Of a stretch of DNA of 14,219 bases, positions 12,934 to 14,219 are shown one piece after another. A program made the position numbers and the translations under genes. The notes beneath the pieces are model-generated. The model searched no databases and was not told the DNA's origin. It saw only the letters and a list, made by a program, of their open reading frames with translations. The stretch is from Planctomycetota bacterium (GTDB lineage Bacteria; Planctomycetota; GCA-002687715; DRQF01): contig WFTN01000239.1 in NCBI GenBank assembly GCA_015485455.1, positions 1-14,219 on the forward strand, written 5' to 3'. How positions within the stretch are numbered: position 1 is the stretch's first letter; the number at the start of each line of letters is the position of its first letter.

Positions 12934-14219
12934 ATGAGCGAGCTGCATCGTCTCCTGGAGACGGCCAAATCTGAATTGCAACTCCCGCCCGACCAGGGTG
13001 ACTCACCCGGTGTTTCTCAATTCATCGCTGAGAATCTCATTGAGATTGCCGACAACATTGGCGAATTCAGCGAAGAGGAAAAAATCACGCTCTTGGAGCG
13101 CCTCAGCGCCGAAGAGATCGCCGATTTCCTCGAAGAACTTGACGAAACGGATCAACCCTTCTTCCTCGAACGACTGAAAGGGGACGAGCGCTTTCCCGAA
13201 GTCATGAGCGAGATGAAGGACGACGATATCGCTGATATCGTCGATGAGGTCAGTGAATCTGAGCGGGAAGAACTTCTGGATGTTCTCCCCAAGGCCCGGG
13301 CGGTCAAGATTCGCGAGCTTGCTCAATACGCCCCAGACACCGCCGGTGGCCTGATGACCACAGAGTTCTTGGCGGTCGATCAGTCGGACACGGTTCGAGA
13401 TGTGAAAGAGAAGATTCGAGACCAAGGGAATTTGGAATCGATCAACAACATTTTCGTGACCCAGAAGGACCGCCTCCTGGGGGTGTTCTCGGTTCGAGAG
13501 CTGATCTTGGCGGACAACGATGACGAAGTCGGAGCTTTCATGGAAAGCGACGTGATTAGCATCGATGCCGACGAGGATGATGAAGAGTGCTACCGGGTGA
13601 TGGAAACTTATCACCTATCCTCATTGCCAGTCGTCGATCAATACCATGATCTTCTGGGCATCGTGACTTTTGATGACGTACTCACCGTGGGAGAGCAAGA
13701 AGCCAGTGAAGACGTCTTTAAGATGGCGGGTTCTGCCGACTTGCATCCAACCCGCGATAGTGTCTTTGGCCGGGTCAAGAAGCGGATTCCTTGGTTGCTT
13801 GTTTCTATTTTTGGGGGCTTCGGGGCGGCCATTGTCATGGGGCTCTTCCCCCTTCATGAAATGGTCAGTGAGATCACGAAGTTTCTACCCCTCATTCTCA
13901 TGCTCGGCGGCAACATTGCCACCCAATCGTCTGCGACCATGGTGAGAGGGTTCGCCACTGGGGAGGTTGATTCCACCCGGATTTCGAAGGTTGTGGGGGG
14001 CGAGGTCTTGGTCGGCCTTTTGGTTGGGGCGATTTGCGCGTCCATTGGCGGAGTCCTCGTCATCCTGACGGGAGGAGAAGACCCCTACACCATGGCTTCC
14101 GTGGTTCTTCTTTCGGTGGTTTGTTTGTCGTTATTGGCCTCGCTGTTGGGAACCTTGATTCCGACTGCTTGTGAACGCCTTGAGGTCGACCCAGCAATCT
14201 CCGCTGGACCATTCATTAC
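12934..14219 (+). CDS. mgtE: MgtE family magnesium transporter, 3' partial
   Basis: This is a Mg2+ channel/transporter of the inner membrane, open to the window end with 428 residues visible of about 450-480. It has the full MgtE order: acidic MgtE_N superhelical domain (about 32-132, with repeated helical units such as LLERLSAEEIADFLEEL), then TAGGLMTTEF at 136-145 opening CBS1 (to ~198), CBS2 (about 203-256), the plug helix (about 258-282) and the membrane part from KKRIPWLLVSIFGG at 282-295. GGNIATQSSATMVRGFATGE at 325-344 is the family signature, and LIPTACERLEVDPAISAGPF precedes the missing last helices, where the conserved pore aspartate of the family would lie. The acidic N and CBS domains are the known Mg2+-sensing gate. 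ATG 12934 is the only start after an in-frame TAA at 12904; its Shine-Dalgarno is weak. Confidence 0.96.
   Translation, partial: MSELHRLLETAKSELQLPPDQGDSPGVSQFIAENLIEIADNIGEFSEEEKITLLERLSAEEIADFLEELDETDQPFFLERLKGDERFPEVMSEMKDDDIADIVDEVSESEREELLDVLPKARAVKIRELAQYAPDTAGGLMTTEFLAVDQSDTVRDVKEKIRDQGNLESINNIFVTQKDRLLGVFSVRELILADNDDEVGAFMESDVISIDADEDDEECYRVMETYHLSSLPVVDQYHDLLGIVTFDDVLTVGEQEASEDVFKMAGSADLHPTRDSVFGRVKKRIPWLLVSIFGGFGAAIVMGLFPLHEMVSEITKFLPLILMLGGNIATQSSATMVRGFATGEVDSTRISKVVGGEVLVGLLVGAICASIGGVLVILTGGEDPYTMASVVLLSVVCLSLLASLLGTLIPTACERLEVDPAISAGPFI

Noticed and set aside
12760..12981. 73-codon minus-strand frame across the mgtE start
   Set aside because: It overlaps the divergent promoter region and the mgtE N-terminus, and its product resembles nothing known to me.
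13003..13614. 203-codon open frame on the minus strand
   Set aside because: It lies wholly inside mgtE, whose plus-strand product matches the family from N-domain to membrane signature. The antisense translation shows no recognisable family.
1..14219. CRISPR arrays, tRNA or rRNA genes, transposases, integrases, defence systems
   Set aside because: No spaced repeat array, tRNA-like cloverleaf, rRNA-like stretch or mobile-element protein was seen in reading both strands. The gene content looks like ordinary chromosomal functions.

Overview
This 14.2 kb bacterial window has moderate GC (roughly half, by eye) and holds ten protein-coding genes with little space between them. No rRNA, tRNA, CRISPR array, insertion sequence or phage gene is visible. 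The two end genes are cut by the window edges: a UvrD/Rep-type helicase lacks its 5' end and a MgtE magnesium transporter lacks its 3' end. The taxon cannot be fixed from this sequence. Mixed use of Shine-Dalgarno and SD-less starts, long unrecognised proteins, a cytosolic GAF histidine kinase and a GTDC1-like glycosyltransferase would suit an environmental Gram-negative lineage (for example Planctomycetota or a deltaproteobacterial-type group). That is a low-confidence impression.

Layout, left to right. (1) 2-1615 (+), helicase C-terminal part, converging on (2) 1728-3140 (-), a secreted His/Lys/Gly-rich protein with cysteine pairs and a C-terminal coiled coil. A strong hairpin terminator lies between them. 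(3) 3292-4491 (+), an M20 peptidase of the glutamate carboxypeptidase type, overlapping (4) 4481-5329 (+), an unrecognised membrane-anchored protein. (5) 5343-6584 (-), a DRE-TIM metallolyase-family acyltransferase (isopropylmalate/homocitrate synthase-like), divergent from (6) 6760-8058 (+), an aspartokinase-like protein with two ACT domains. (7) 8055-9581 (-), a soluble GAF histidine kinase whose stop codon interlocks with that of gene 6. (8) 9679-10773 (-), a tRNA-queuosine mannosyltransferase-family (GTDC1/DUF3524) glycosyltransferase, translationally coupled by ATGA to (9) 10770-11447 (-), a TPR protein. (10) 11573-12715 (-), an unrecognised protein with two copies of a module resembling the N-terminal winged helix of some AAA+ ATPases. 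It is divergent from the partial mgtE gene at 12934-14219 (+).

How the genes relate. The four minus-strand genes between 12715 and 8055 could be one loose transcription unit, but only the TPR/glycosyltransferase pair has firm coupling evidence. The acyltransferase and aspartokinase share a 175 bp divergent control region and both fit amino-acid biosynthesis (aspartate-, lysine- or leucine-type pathways). No mobile or defence island is evident. The items most worth a second look are the ATPase-less duplicated winged-helix protein, the His/Lys-rich secreted protein, the TPR-tRNA mannosyltransferase coupling, the cysteine cluster in the kinase GAF domain, and -10-like boxes placed to give leaderless mRNAs.
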